Positions 34,801-47,143 of a stretch of 64,000 nucleotides of DNA are shown here, piece by piece (within the stretch, counting starts at the first letter, position 1; each line of letters starts with the position of its first letter). The DNA is from Rhynchospora pubera (taxonomy: Eukaryota; Streptophyta; Magnoliopsida; Poales; Cyperaceae), in the NCBI GenBank assembly GCA_028095005.1, contig CM051463.1, positions 80,457,002-80,521,001 on the forward strand. Direction: 5' to 3'. The notes under the pieces were generated by a model. That model was not told where the DNA came from. It made no database searches and was given only the letters and a program-made list of their open reading frames with translations. The position numbers were made by a program, and so were the translations under genes.

Positions 34801-35045
34801 CTTTTATAAATAGAGAAAATTGGATATAAATTTGTTAAAACAAAGGAAGTTCGATAGGCCCAAACCAACCTAAATGCCCGCGCGGCCGCGCGTGACCACT
34901 TTCAACTTTCAAGCTGAATCCAGCTGGTCGAGTAACGACTTATTGCGGACCATTTTACGAATAATTCAATGGTTTTAATCAAAACATTAAAAAAATGATA
35001 AATTCTTTTTAAAAATTTATTTATAATTATTCGTTGAAAGAGAAA

Positions 35046-35482
35046 ATTATTAGAATTTTCTCATATATTGAAGACGACGAAGAGGATAAATTCAAGATAT
35101 ACAGCGATTTTATTATTAGAATTTTCTCATATATGCTGCATAACTACATGGAAAATCCCTCTTTTTACAACTTGCATACGTTTGACATACATAGCATAAT
35201 GATGGATAGCTCACCGCGGTTTGACATGTATGGTTGTGAACTTGTGATTTTGGTTGGGGCAAGGCACTGGCGGCACGTAGTGGCAGTACTGTGAATAATT
35301 AAGTTTGATGGGAAGGTTACTGCGCGCATATCCAGGATGGTAAGGAGGTGCATGGGAGTATTGATTTAGAGGTTTGCTTGTTGCCCGAGTTTATGTCTGC
35401 GCTGGAGAAAGATGAAGAGTTCTTGGCAGTAGTGTCTCCACCAGTCAAGTTGGAGGCGTTGTTGGGGACGTTGAGCAAGTAG
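35046..35482 (+). pseudogene. BAHD pseudogene C (3' exon fragment)
   Basis: Only the last third of exon 3 remains, from LHNYMENPSFYNLHTFDIHS to the normal stop (KLEALLGTLSK, TAG at 35480-35482). The DFGWG codons are preceded by an 8-nt insertion that produces TTGTG-AAC-TTGTG, looking like a transposon excision footprint, and further indels near 35300-35345 break the frame. A 23-bp direct repeat (35046-35068 and 35112-35134) lies exactly at the left breakpoint. The 3' flank (AAGAGAAATAAATG, then CACTTCGCTT) matches the other copies. Confidence 0.9.
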
Positions 35483-36050
35483 GTTTTGTCAACGTTGGGT
35501 TGGTATATATTCTGTATTTCTTTTGTTTGCAAGCGCTTTTAAGAGAAATAAATGTTATTCGAACTTCACTTATAATTTATCAAAAGTTTGAATTTGGATT
35601 GCTCAAAAAGTGATTGATGCATCAGGGCAAAGGATTGATCATTTGACTATGCAATCAATCAACGTGTATAATCACTTCGCTTTGGCTGTGCTGTGCAGAT
35701 ACTACCTCGTACCAGTGTCTATGTTTGTTTGAATTTTACATCATTTGAGTAGGTGAGAATTTTATCTAATTTGCGTTTTTTTTCCTTTTTTAAATATATT
35801 TTCTGTTGAAAAGATTGTAAAACCGTGTTTTGTTTTTCTTTAACCGGAGCAGTACTCTCCATTTTTTATTTTTATTTTTTTTAAATATGAAATGAACAAA
35901 GCCAAGCAATCCACTGATACACAGCCCACACAAGGAGAACTTGCTTATATACATTGTAAAAGTTCAATGAATAATTATATATATTATATAGGGATATAAA
36001 TTAGTCCGATCCTAGCGATCTTACCCAACAATTCAGAGATTTTTTTTTTA
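35483..36050. other. 3' flank of pseudogene C
   Basis: Collinear with the 3' flank of gene D (45788-46270): ACCTCGTACCAGTG, TTTCTGTTG.AAA, ATGAACAAA.CC.A and GGAACTTGC.TATA are shared in order, showing that C and D came from the same duplication. Confidence 0.75.
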
Positions 36051-36206
36051 GGCTCCGTTTGGATAGGTGTGGGAAGAAGAGAAGAAGGGAATAAGTGGGA
36101 AGAAGTATTGGGAAGTGTGTAACTTTGTGAAGAGTTTGGATTATTTATAATTTTTTTCTTCCCACTTCCTTCTTCTTCCTTCTTCTTCTTGCATCCAAAC
36201 GGAGCC
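36051..36206. mobile_element. Tourist-like MITE with TTA target duplication
   Basis: Best-preserved copy: ends GGCTCCGTTTGGAT...ATCCAAACGGAGCC, core GGGAAGTGTGTAACTTTGTG then AAGAGTTTGGATT, and TTA on both sides (36048-36050, 36207-36209). PIF/Harbinger-type. Confidence 0.93.
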
Positions 36207-36600
36207 TTAGGGTGGAAAATTTAAGGATGTGTTGTGCAACTAGCAAGAACTGGTTGTTCTAGTTCGTGAACATCCTTGTTTGCAAGTTAGAACTACAGAT
36301 CTGAATCTTGTACTATAGAAGTTACGGATTGTATTATAACTACTCAAAAAATAACTTTTTAGTAAGAATTGTAATTATAAACAAAACAGTTCTTTTGTAT
36401 AATTTATCCCAAGTAATGAACAAAACAGTTCTGTCTATGTCCCGGACTTTCTTAAGCAGTACAATAGCTTAATGTTAAATTTATGCATCCCATCCTTTGC
36501 TAACAAAAAAACATGCACAGCAGAACCACTTGTCGAGTTTTGAACTTTTGTGGTTTACTGAGAACTGAGAAGCTGATTTTGGATCCCTCAAATAAATTAA

Positions 36601-36768
36601 GGGGCTGTTTGGATTCCCCAAAGAATTTAGAGAATTTCATCTTTCTACCATAAATTTATTATAAACAATCCAAACTCTTCACAAAGTTACACACTTCCTA
36701 ATAAATTTATTCCTAGGAATTGCAACTTCTCCAAATTCTCCAAATTTCTAAGTGATCCAAACAGTTCC
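36601..36768. mobile_element. Tourist-like MITE with TAA target duplication
   Basis: Ends GGGGCTGTTTGGATT...GATCCAAACAGTTCC, flanked by TAA on both sides. Contains the reversed core ACTCTTCACAAAGTTACACA. Confidence 0.9.
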
Positions 36769-36866
36769 TAAGAGAAGAAAATTTTGGGCTTCTTTTGCTT
36801 TTTGTAACGTATCAATAAGCTAGAGCCATGCTACGAGTTGTTTCAGGCCCTAGATAAACACGGACA

Positions 36867-37023
36867 CTTACAATCTACAAAATCTTTCCGTTCTTGGTGC
36901 GGAAGCTATTTGCTTGGCTTTACACCCATCCCAAGGTACCATTTCTAATACATCCGTAGGACAAGCTCGTACACATTGTGTACAACCTATACAGCTATCA
37001 TAATTTTTTACTGGATGTGACAT
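36867..37023 (-). pseudogene. psaC: Plastid psaC fragment in the nuclear genome (NUPT)
   Basis: The minus strand from ATG at 37023 reads MSHPVKNYDSCIGCTQCVR, then ACPTDVLEMVPWDGCKAKQI and ASAPRTE. This is the N-terminal half of PsaC, the photosystem I subunit that holds iron-sulphur centres FA and FB, including the first four-cysteine motif CIGCTQCVRACP. The frame then shifts and stops where the second cysteine motif would begin. The real gene is plastid-encoded, so this is a transferred and decayed copy. Substitutions (S4P, I7N, T10S, I31V by my recollection of the plastid protein) indicate an old insertion. Confidence 0.9.
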
Positions 37024-39490
37024 TGAATTTCGAAAGTATATTTTTGAAAATAAAAAAGAGATGGGCCAAAATTAGTCACAAATGACGGATGAAACCGTCA
37101 TCTACGATCAAAATTCAATTTTCGAAATTCTAACAATCGATCCGAACTGTTCAAAATTCTTTGTATTTGTATGGTATTTTACAAAATTCTTAATCTAAAC
37201 AATTTTGGACCCTTCAATAACTATGATTTTTTAAAATCTCAAAAAAATAGTAAATAAAATCAGAAAAATGTAAAATTTGGTCTCCAATGAAATTTCAATA
37301 TGAAGAACATATTGAACGGTTCAGATTAGCCATTAGAATTATGTATCAAATTCGATATGATTTGAGAATTGACTTTTTTTATTAAATTTTAATTAATAAA
37401 TAATTCCTCATCATGCAATTGCCGTTTTTCGTTAAACTATGCATAATAGAAAGTTTAATTTTAAAACATTAAAAAGATGAAAATTATTCCCTGAAAGTTA
37501 GACGGCTAAAAAAATTCGATATTATAGTGGTTCCCTGAAAGTTAGACGGCTAAAAAAAAAGGCAGGTGAAAAAGAGAAAAGTCTCTGTTTATCTGTAGAT
37601 GAGTGTTGTCCTACAGATTGTTTTTTGTGCTTTATTTGGGTCGTAAAGCTTTACTTGATATTTATCTTCTTTTAAGATTTTCTACAAGAAAAAGAGAGAA
37701 GTTGTTGTTCTATTTGCAAATTGCAACCTTCAATATTTAGTAAATGTTGATTCCGGCCTACATCATACTTATAATTTAAACATACAAACTTTTAGGAATT
37801 CCACCGTCGATATATAATTTAATTATATATCGAATATCATTAAAATAAATAAAAAATTAAAAAAAATTTAGCCAAATCATGGTAGACGTTGTCTTTAAAC
37901 GTATTTTGTCTCAACTTACGGTGTTAATTGAAGTTGTCACTTTTAGAGCACGATCATAAAAGTGACTAATGAAAATCCTCCACAATATCTAGCGGAATAT
38001 ATTTAGAAAATTGATATTGATATTGGAATGGATTATGAATCAAAGAATTGAAATGAGACGGTATGAAGCTCAATGACATCAGGGACCGAATATAATTTCT
38101 CCGTATCATTTCTGCTAAAGAATTGCTCAAATATATACAAAGCATGAGTAGCAACCGAAAGGAATCATGCAATATTCCAATATTGATTATGCTTTAATTG
38201 AGTAATGAAGAAAGGAATTTATAGCACGATCCCTGTTATAAAAACAACCGTCATAAACCAAAGTAAATTCTGATTTAATTTACATGAGAATTGATGGATT
38301 TAATTGGTTTAACGGTAAAAAAAAAAAGAAATTGAAGTCTCATTTATTTATAACCAACTGTAAAAGAAATTCAAGGCTGTCAAATGTTATTATTTCATTC
38401 AATGCATAATAACAGTTACAAAGAAATAATTGTAACTAAATAATGTGTATCGAATAAAATTCTAATTGAATTAGATTATTAGATATCAAAAGTTTATACG
38501 CACAAAATGTAAGAATTAGGATAAAAATGAAATAGATAGAATTTTTTAATTTTCTAATATATATTTCAACAAAATATAGGTACCGAAAAATGTGACGGTC
38601 CAAAAACACTAATAATTATATATATGATAATGAATATTATTATATTTTAAACGGTGGAATTATAAATAAATATTATCGGTTACATAAATTATGCCGAAAA
38701 TTTAATATAATTTGACGACTGATTGTTTATTCATTGAAAGTTTTAAAAAAATAATGATTTAACATTATCGCATGCAATTGGTGTTCTCCATAAATTGTAG
38801 AAAAGAGATAGTTTAACTTTTTTATTTTAATAATTTTTTTATAAGATATTATCATATGTAAAAGTAATTTAAAATATATACCTTCTCATAAAAGTATACA
38901 AAGTTTGGTTGATTGAACTAGCTATATAGATTCAGAAAGTCGTCTTCGTTACGAAAGTGCCGTGCATACATCTATATTATGTACTTTAAATAAAACAACA
39001 GCTTTCTTGAGGATAATGTGTTCTTTTCAATTTCCATTTGTTCTATTAAAGTTAATTTTGGTGTTTCCACCACCACTTTAGAAATATTGACACATTACAT
39101 ATTGCAGACATGTTACATGTAATCCTAAAACCCCCAAATTCCTTTTTAAGGGTAGACTTTTTGAAATTTATCAAATAACATATTAATTTTTCCTCACTTG
39201 CCAAAGAAACTTATCTCTAAAAGTATCTATAGTATCTCTTACATGTGTAGAATTTTTTATAAAGATGAGATGTAACATAGTACAGGTGTACAGCTAGCAC
39301 TTAAAATTGAATTAAGTGTAACCCCACCACATATGAGATATGACAACATAGCTCCCTTCCAGGTTTGAATTTTTCTTTTGTATGTATCTTCTCAATTTAA
39401 TTAGGTGAGTCCAATTGAATTTAAGTGAAACAAACGAAAGCATCCCACCGACCAGTGTCCAGTGCACCGTAATAAATCAGTGAACGCCGG
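37024..39490. other. Long AT-rich intergenic stretch before gene D
   Basis: 37057-37400 looks like another foldback MITE of the Mutator-type group (CCGATCCGAACTGTTC, GAAGAACATATTGAACGG). 38690-38900 is similar to the region upstream of gene E (56395-56610), so the duplicated unit includes at least several hundred bases of 5' flank. No gene seen. Confidence 0.6.
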
Positions 39491-39498
39491 TATATATG
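39491..39498 (+). promoter_or_regulatory. TATA box of BAHD gene D
   Basis: TATATATG, 50 nt upstream of the ATG at 39548. Confidence 0.55.
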
Positions 39499-41132
39499 CA
39501 CTGCCATTCCCAATTCCGGTTCCTAGTTATCAATCATCCAAAACAAAATGCCACCAACATCCACCACCGTGCGTACCATCAAAACCTACGCAGTAAACCC
39601 GGCAAGGCTCAATCCCCAAGTGCCACGTCAGCTCCACCTCGGCTCATGGGACGTGGCCATGCTCTCTTTCGGCTACATCCAAAAAGGTCTCCTTTTCACA
39701 TATCCACCCGACCTCTCCGTGGACCAAATCATCGAATGGCTCAGGAGTTCTCTCGAAGAGGCGCTACACCACTTCTACCCAGCATCAGGCAGGCTGAGGG
39801 TTGTCACATGTGAAGAGGGTGGCATCACGTGCCACGTGGAGGTGGGAATAGAGGGAGAGGGAGCGGAGTTTGTGCACGCCGTGGCCAATGGGATTGGAAT
39901 TGCTGATGTGGTGGCAGCAGACGGTCGGGATTTACCCAAGTCCTTAAAAGAGTTTTTTCCTATTGATCCTTTGGTGGTTAATTTTGATGGCTGTACCAAA
40001 CCACTACTCGCTGTTCAGGTTAGTTGATTAGTTATAGTCTTATAGAGGAAGTAGACACCAAAGAAGAGAAAGGAAGCAACAGGTTTTAGAAAGGACAAAG
40101 TAAAAACTTTCATGCTTTTATGTATTTTTCACCGACTGATTTTGCCTCTGTTTTTGCTCAAATTAATCATAAAGAATTAAGGATTCATAATTTTAAAAAC
40201 CAAATTTATAGTGCATACAAAAAGAAATCGTTCACAGCAAACATTGTTTTTTTTTTTAAAGTTACATGGATATTGTAAAATATTAATAATGATTGAAATG
40301 CTGCTGCAGCATAAAAGAAGTACTAAGAATATATGAGCTTGATTGGAGAAAACTTCTGCCAAATGAATATGCAATGTCAAAAAAAAAAAGAACATGTACA
40401 GGCATATAAAATTGTGCTGCGCGCATTTCTCCAATCCAGGAAATTTACTGGCTTAGAATTCCCGACTGCTCAGTTTTCTTAAGTGTTGTATTTTATTTTA
40501 GATAACGCTTGCTGTTGGCTGCCTATTTTTGGCAAACCAATTTTGTATTACTGACATGCATCGTCAACTTAAGACTTATTAAAGAATATTTTTTAATTGC
40601 TTGCTTAATTATATATTTTTATTATCTATTTCATGACTTAAAACAAGAGCAGGTGACAGAGCTTGCAGACGGTATCATCATTGGTCTTGCCTTCAACCAT
40701 GCAATCGTCGACGGCACATCTTTCTGGCATTTCTTCAATGCGTGGGCTGAGATTGCGCGATGCAAAGCAGCTGGGAAAGAGGTCGTGCTCTCCCAGCCAC
40801 CAGTACATGACAGGTGGTTCATTGGAGGCTACGGAGAACCTCCAATTAAGCTCCCCTACTCTTCCCCTTCCGAGTTTATTGTACGAGTTTCTCCTCCACC
40901 ACTGAAAGAGCGTATGTTTCACTTCTCTAGGGAATCCCTGACAACGTTGAAGGCGAAAGCCAACGGAGAATGTGAAAAAGGTACATCCTAAATTATTTGA
41001 CATATTTATTGCATGTTATTCTTTGGTTAAAAAATGTGTATATATATGTATAATTTCTTTCGTTTCCAGCAAGATTATATATATTAGGTATTAACAAATA
41101 TTAATAATTATGTTTATTTTGAAAAAAAATAT

Positions 41133-44100
41133 GGGAAAATTTTTTCAATGCCCCCCAAAAGTGGTGAAATTGAGTATTTGCCACCCAAAAGTTCAAACTT
41201 TTGTTTTTGCCCTCCAAAACTTCAACCTCCTCCTTTATTTACCACTTTGTCATTTTTAATATAAAAAATATTAGTTAAATAATAAAACTGAAATTTTGAG
41301 ACGATTATACCCCCATTAATTTGGGATCATTCGATTACAAACCAAATCGATTCAGGCCCCCCTATGGATTAAACCCAGTCGCACAAATTCCTCTTCTTCC
41401 TCTCGCACGAACCTAGATAAGTGATAACCAAATCGCTTCTCTTCAACTTGTCTCCGATGAACATATACCTAGATACTGATCGATCTCGGCTCTCGTCAAG
41501 TGATCTCGTCAAGTCTCTTTCTCCTCTCTCACGAGCCTAAACCTACATCTCGTGCCATCGGCTCCGTCGTGTCATCGGCTTGATGAACCCTAGATTCTCG
41601 CACCACCTCCGTCAGCTCGCCTCTCTGCAATGAACAGTCATTCGAGCAGACCAGAGTCCCTCTCACATTCAGTGTCATGGAGTGTCGCACCCTATCCTGT
41701 GGTGTCGTGGTTAAGAAGTTTTAGAGCAAAACTTAATTCAATCCAGGAAAAATGTTCTATAAATGTGTAAACAAGGTAAAAACAGTGAAACTCTGTAAAA
41801 TTAGTTGGTATCTTACTGGTCTTCCTTTCTTTTGGAGACAATTTGCGTAAAAAATTTGAATATAAACACAGGTGTTTTAAATTCAGTCGTATTTATCATC
41901 AGCATGGTTAAGGCATTTTTAGCTTGAACAATGTCAGTATTTGTCATCAATATTTATCATCAGTATCTGGCAAAACTGTTCTATCTTTTTTTTTCTTTAC
42001 ATCAGTATTTGTCGGGTTCTACAAATGAATTTTTGGACTACTTTTTTGGAACATATAATTCCAGAGCAGTAGTATTGCAAAGGGCACTGTCACTCTGTCA
42101 GGGCCAAAGCACACGGCAGCTACCCAAAAATAGTTTTAAGTATCAAATTTCTCATAATTATCTTAGTGAATCAAATTATTATACTATTATATATGTTTTA
42201 GTGGTTGACATGTAATACTTGAGACCTAGTACCTATGGAATTGAGTTATCTTAGTGAATCAAGGTTCTCAATACATAGCTTCTCTACATAGAACTAGAAA
42301 TTGACATATACTGGTTGTTATTCCATCCATTGAATTTGAGCTATTATATAATTCCTTTTCTTTCTAAAAGATTTGTAGGTGCAGATGCTGGAAGCGAGAA
42401 GAGGAATATTTGACTTATCTATCGTCTGCAAATGTCATTATCATTATTGCTCTTTTAGTTGTGGTGATTGTTCTTTTAATTGTAGTTATAGGAATTCACA
42501 ATTAGTGTCTTTCTAATCATATGTATGTTCTTGTTTTGGGAATTTTATGACTGTATGTGAGATACCCTATGTGAATGTAGTGTGATTAATAAATAAAGTT
42601 CTTCTTAATTAATTGGTTTCTATTATTTAAACGAGTAGTGTTGTATCTAATTTGTTACATCATGAATATAGCTAGTTATCTGGCGATCTAAAATGCAGTA
42701 GAAACATCATAGAAATGCGGCGATATAATTATCTAGTAACAAATTATCCAAAATGCCCAATGTGAATAGCATTATCCAGTAAAGAGTATACATAGTAGTT
42801 GTTTCATCCACCATGTTAAAAGAGTACTATCTAACAACAAATTATCCAAAATGCCTAATGTGAATAGCATTATCCAGTACATAGTTTCAACTCAACTAAA
42901 ATGCAGTACATAGATATAGCATTGATAATTGATACAAGCATATAAATGTTTCTATCTCAAAATAAATAAAACATCTCTAATCAAAATAAAATAAAATAAG
43001 GAAATAATCTGGACATAATCCTTCTATTTCATGTAGCAACAACATGTGTCCAAGTTTTACCATAATTCAATTTTACATTAAAGTCTTCTACTAATTTATT
43101 TTGTACTGCATGCTCTAGCCGACGGGTTTCTCCTTAAGAAATCGGCAGCCCACTCTAACACCCAGGACTCAGAGACCATAGGTCCATAGCTCCCTTAGCC
43201 TTGCTATGGATGGACAAGTAAGATCATTGGGTAATACAGTTATCTGCATTACCAAAAAGAAATTTTAGTTAGATATTACTTCTTACTTAACAGAGAGAGA
43301 ACTAAAGGCAGATTAGTATAGCCTAAACTTGGTTTTTCTTATGTAAAGGCAGGTTCATCGGGTTCTGTAAAGTAAACAAAAGTCCAAAGAAAAATCAGTA
43401 TGACAGTTATTTTATTGACAGAAATTGACAAACACATGCTAAAAGAATTGACAGAAATTGAGCTACAATTTGCAATTAATGGTCACACCAGAACTTATAA
43501 ATATGACAGTCAGAGAAGCAATTGCCCACAATTTTTCAGAATAAGAACACAAGCTCTATAAATTGAGCTGATACACCAAAATTTAGCACTCGTATTTGCA
43601 CAAAACAATATCAAGCTCCAGCCAATACTATCAAGCCCAAAGCAAAAGCTTCCTTCAAAGCAAAAACTATCAAGCCCAAAGTAAAACCTATCAGCACCAG
43701 GTTTAGGGACTGGGTTCGATTGAAAAGCGGATTGAAAAAAAAAAACAAACCTGGACGGAGACAAATGTCGTGCAATGGGGAACATGGAATCATGGAATCA
43801 GTGAGGCGACAGAGGCTCAGCGACTGAGAGCGATGACTGAGATGTGCGAGAGAAGAAGAGAAGACGGAGGAAGAAGAAGAATTTTTTAGCTAGGTTCAGC
43901 GGCTAGGCTCAGCGAGGCGATGGAAACTGAGCGATGGGTGGTGGATGGAGCGCGTCTAGGGTTCATCATGCGCGATAGAAGAAGGGGTCGAGAGACCTCG
44001 TGCACGAGTGGGTTTAGTCGATCGAATCACCGTGGGTTTGTTTGTAATCGACTGAGTCACAAATCGATGGGGGTATAATCGTCTCAAAATTTCAGTTTTA

Positions 44101-44250
44101 TTATTTAATTATTATTTTTAATATTAAAAATGATAAAGTGGTAAATAGAGAATGAAGTTGAAGTTTTGAGGGGCAAAAACAGAAGTTTGAACTTTTAGGT
44201 GGCAAATACTCAATTTCACCATTTTTGGGGGGCACAGAAAAAATTTTCCC
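41133..44250. mobile_element. Mutator-like element, non-autonomous, in intron 2 of gene D
   Basis: A 3118-bp element with about 220-bp terminal inverted repeats (GGGAAAATTTTTTC, AATTGAGTATTTGCCACC, AAACTGAAATTTTGAGACG and complements), roughly 88% alike by eye. Flanks AAAAAATAT and AAATATTAT agree at 7 of 9 positions; AAATAT is exact. The interior (41.7-43.5 kb) is AT-rich with no transposase frame that I recognise; the parts next to the repeats are C/T-rich. Confidence 0.85.
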
Positions 44251-44281
44251 AAATATTATATATGATTCACTTAGGTACAAT

Positions 44282-44776
44282 GTGTTTAGAATCGTAAAAT
44301 GTATCGTGTATCGATGGATTTAGTATCGAACCGTGTATCGTGTATCGTAACGAATCGTCAAAGATACGCTAAGCTATCCATGAAATCAAGTAGAATAATT
44401 AGTTAGAACATATATTGGACGATTGTCATTAAAAGAAAGATTTAGTAAAGCACTATATCATTATAATCATTTATCACTCTAGACATCATTAGGTGTAGTC
44501 TATGACTATTGGTTATTACTATATAATCTATCTAATTGTTTTTTAGTAACATCATCTGCATAAATTATAAAATTAGATTATAAATTATTGTATTATTATT
44601 ATCATTATTATAGCATTTTTACTATATAAAATATAAAAATTGTAGTCATTTTATTCATTATATTGTACTTGTATAATATTATATTATTATAATGTTCATA
44701 TTCATTATTAATTATTATAAAATATTATAATATATATTATATAAATTATAATTATCATAATCATTATATTGTATTA

Positions 44777-44810
<34 letters not shown>

Positions 44811-45193
44811 CTATGTAATATATATAAATTATAAGGAAAACTGGAAAAGACAAACAGTGGATAAAGCCCACTTGAGCCCAGTTCATCAATTAATAAGGGC
44901 CCCACATGTCGGTTTCTCCCCCTTCCCTTTCCCATTCATATTTTCCTGTTTCCTGTGGCACTCGGCACGAAAAAAAAGTCGAACGCCGCTGTATATCTTG
45001 CGTTCTGATTGGTCGACATCGTATCGCTGGTATCGTACGCATCGATACGATACGCGAATCGCACGTCGTCACGCTCACGATTCCAGCGATACCAAGGGTC
45101 GGCGATACAGAGGCACGGTTCGTCTCGATTGGCCTTTGACTCGTACCGCTACGTACGATTCGCTACGTGAATCGTACGATACTAAAATGTATG
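44282..45193. mobile_element. Insertion in exon 3 of gene D with ATCGTA-rich ends
   Basis: About 912 bp between GTACAAT and ATCTAC of exon 3. Both ends are dense in variants of ATCGTA / CGATACGA (for example 44294-44352 and 45010-45185), and AAAATGTAT occurs at both margins. The middle contains (ATT)n. Sub-terminal short repeats suggest a class II non-autonomous element, but no clean inverted ends or target duplication could be fixed. Confidence 0.65.
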
Positions 45194-45787
45194 ATCTACA
45201 CTTCAAGCCTTAACTGCTCTGATGTGGCGCTGCATTACACGTGCTAGAAACTTACCTCTTGAGCAAAACACAACTTGTCTATTGGCAATTCAAAATCGGA
45301 CAAGATTACAACCCCCTCTCTCGCCAAACTATTTTGGCAACTCTATCAATGTCGTTAGCACAACTACAACAGTGCAAGAGCTTTTGGACAACAACCTCGG
45401 CTGGGCCGCTTGGTTAGCACACCAGTCAGTTTCTAATCATACGGACTCTGCCATCAGAGACCTGGTGCATGATTACATGAAAATCCTCATTTCATCAACT
45501 TGCATACATTTGACATACATAGTGTAGTGATGTCCAGCTCACCGCGGTTTGATATGTATGGTTGTAATTTTGGTTGGGGCAAGGCAATGGCAGCACGTAG
45601 CAGTAGTTCAAATAAATTTGATGGTAACATTACGGCATACCCGGGATGGGAAGGAGATGGAAGTGTTGATTTGGAGGTGTCGCTGTTGGCTGAATACATG
45701 TCTGAGCTAGAGAAAGATGAAGAATTCTTGGCGGTGGTGTCACCACCAATTAAGTTGGAGGTATTGTTGGGGATGTCCAGCAAGTAG

Positions 45788-46342
45788 GTTTAGTTAATGA
45801 TGGGTTGAATTAGTATTATGTATTTCTTTTGTTTGCAAGCTATCTTAATTAAGAGAAATAAATGTAACTCGAGTTTTTCTTAGTTCTTATTAACAGGATG
45901 AATTTCGATTGTTACTTGATCAAAAAAGAAATTTGGATTGCTGAATAAGTGATTGATCATTTACCTATGCAGTTAATGACGGACATGTAATGGGCCTCTA
46001 CGTACCACTTCGCTTTGTCTGTGCAGCTATTACCTCGTACCAGTGCCTTAGTTTGTTTCACATTATTTAGTGAGAATTTTGTGTGATTTCCTGTTGGAAA
46101 AATTGTAACAGCAGTGTTTTGCTTTTCTGACTCTAAATTGATGCACCATCCGCTTATTCCAATTTTTTTTATATATAAAAAAAAATTTTGAATGAACAAA
46201 TCCGAGGGATCCATTTCCGTTGAGAAAGTGCCCACAAAAGGGAACTTGCATATATCAACAGTGGGCTTTGCTGTTATTGGATTAGCCATCACATTTCTAT
46301 GTTGGGCCTGAAGTATCTCCAAATTGAGTTTACCTTCTTATT
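45788..46342. other. 3' flank of gene D
   Basis: Polyadenylation-like AAGAGAAATAAATGTAA at about 45850. The remainder is collinear with the flanks of A and C. No gene. Confidence 0.7.
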
Positions 46343-46501
46343 GGGGCTGTTTGGATTCCCATGAGATTTTAGAGAATTTCATCTTCCTACCATAAATTTA
46401 TTATAAACAATTTAAACTCTTCACAAAATTACACACTTCCCAATAAATTTATTCCTAAGAATTGCAACTTCTCCAAATTCCTAAGCGATCCAAACGGCCC
46501 C
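46343..46501. mobile_element. Tourist-like MITE (copy)
   Basis: Ends GGGGCTGTTTGGATT...GATCCAAACGGCCCC, and reversed core AACTCTTCACAAAATTACAC. Confidence 0.88.
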
Positions 46502-47143
46502 ATAATATGTTTCTATGACCCGAACTAAACGCTCAAATTGAAAAAAAAAATGCATTTAAGGACGAAGAAATGGATTGAATTTATAGTGCTTAATTGTACG
46601 TCTTATATTAGGCAATTTTAAATCGGACGAAGCTTAGTTTTTTTTGGCATTTTATATATGTTAAAGGCTATAAGAATGATTACAGAAGCTCTATTTCAAA
46701 ATCAAAATTTATATATTATTGCAAGATTTATGTTTTGGTAAAATATTAATTAAACAATGCTGAATAGTTAAATGTGCTTCCGTGCCTGTACGGACAAAAG
46801 TTAGAGCATATAGTTTTCTGTATATTGCAATCGACGGTATATTTCAGTTGGCTAACAGAAATTTGAGTATATAATTTTGCTTTGTTAACTAGCACTCTAT
46901 TCCCTGAGAACCTTCGAAATTAAATTAAGGATTGATCCTAAATGAAACCACACTCAAGTGTCCTTCTGGAAGTAAAAGATTCTATCATTCACATTAATTG
47001 CTTCCTAAAATAAAGCAAATATTTTATATACTATTTCGTAAAGTATTGCACAATCCTAAGCTTTTGTTATATTGTTGGTCTAAAGCTCTGCAACAAGTAT
47101 ACAATAACCCGAAATCAATGTAAAAAGGCCAAAAATCAAACCA

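Larger units (their letters stand above)
39548..45787 (+). pseudogene. BAHD acyltransferase D, interrupted by two insertions
   Basis: Exon 1 39548-40018 (157 codons) and exon 2 40653-40980 are intact, with HAIVD (HxxxD). Intron 2 holds a 3118-bp transposon. Exon 3 starts at 44275 (TTAG|GTACAAT) but after 7 nt is interrupted by about 912 bp and resumes at 45194 (ATCTACACTTCAAG). A one-base deletion at 45480 (ATGGAAAAT to ATGAAAAT) then shifts the frame, and the rest reads to the normal stop SSK-TAG at 45787. The DFGWG motif reads NFGWG, as in gene E. Everything else is well kept, so inactivation looks recent. A transcript of exons 1-2 could still be made. Confidence 0.9.

Noticed and set aside
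36867..37023. Functional psaC gene
   Set aside because: Second half is missing and the frame ends early; surroundings are nuclear MITEs.
41931..42215. 94-codon frame in the Mutator-like element
   Set aside because: AT-rich, no motif; likely chance.
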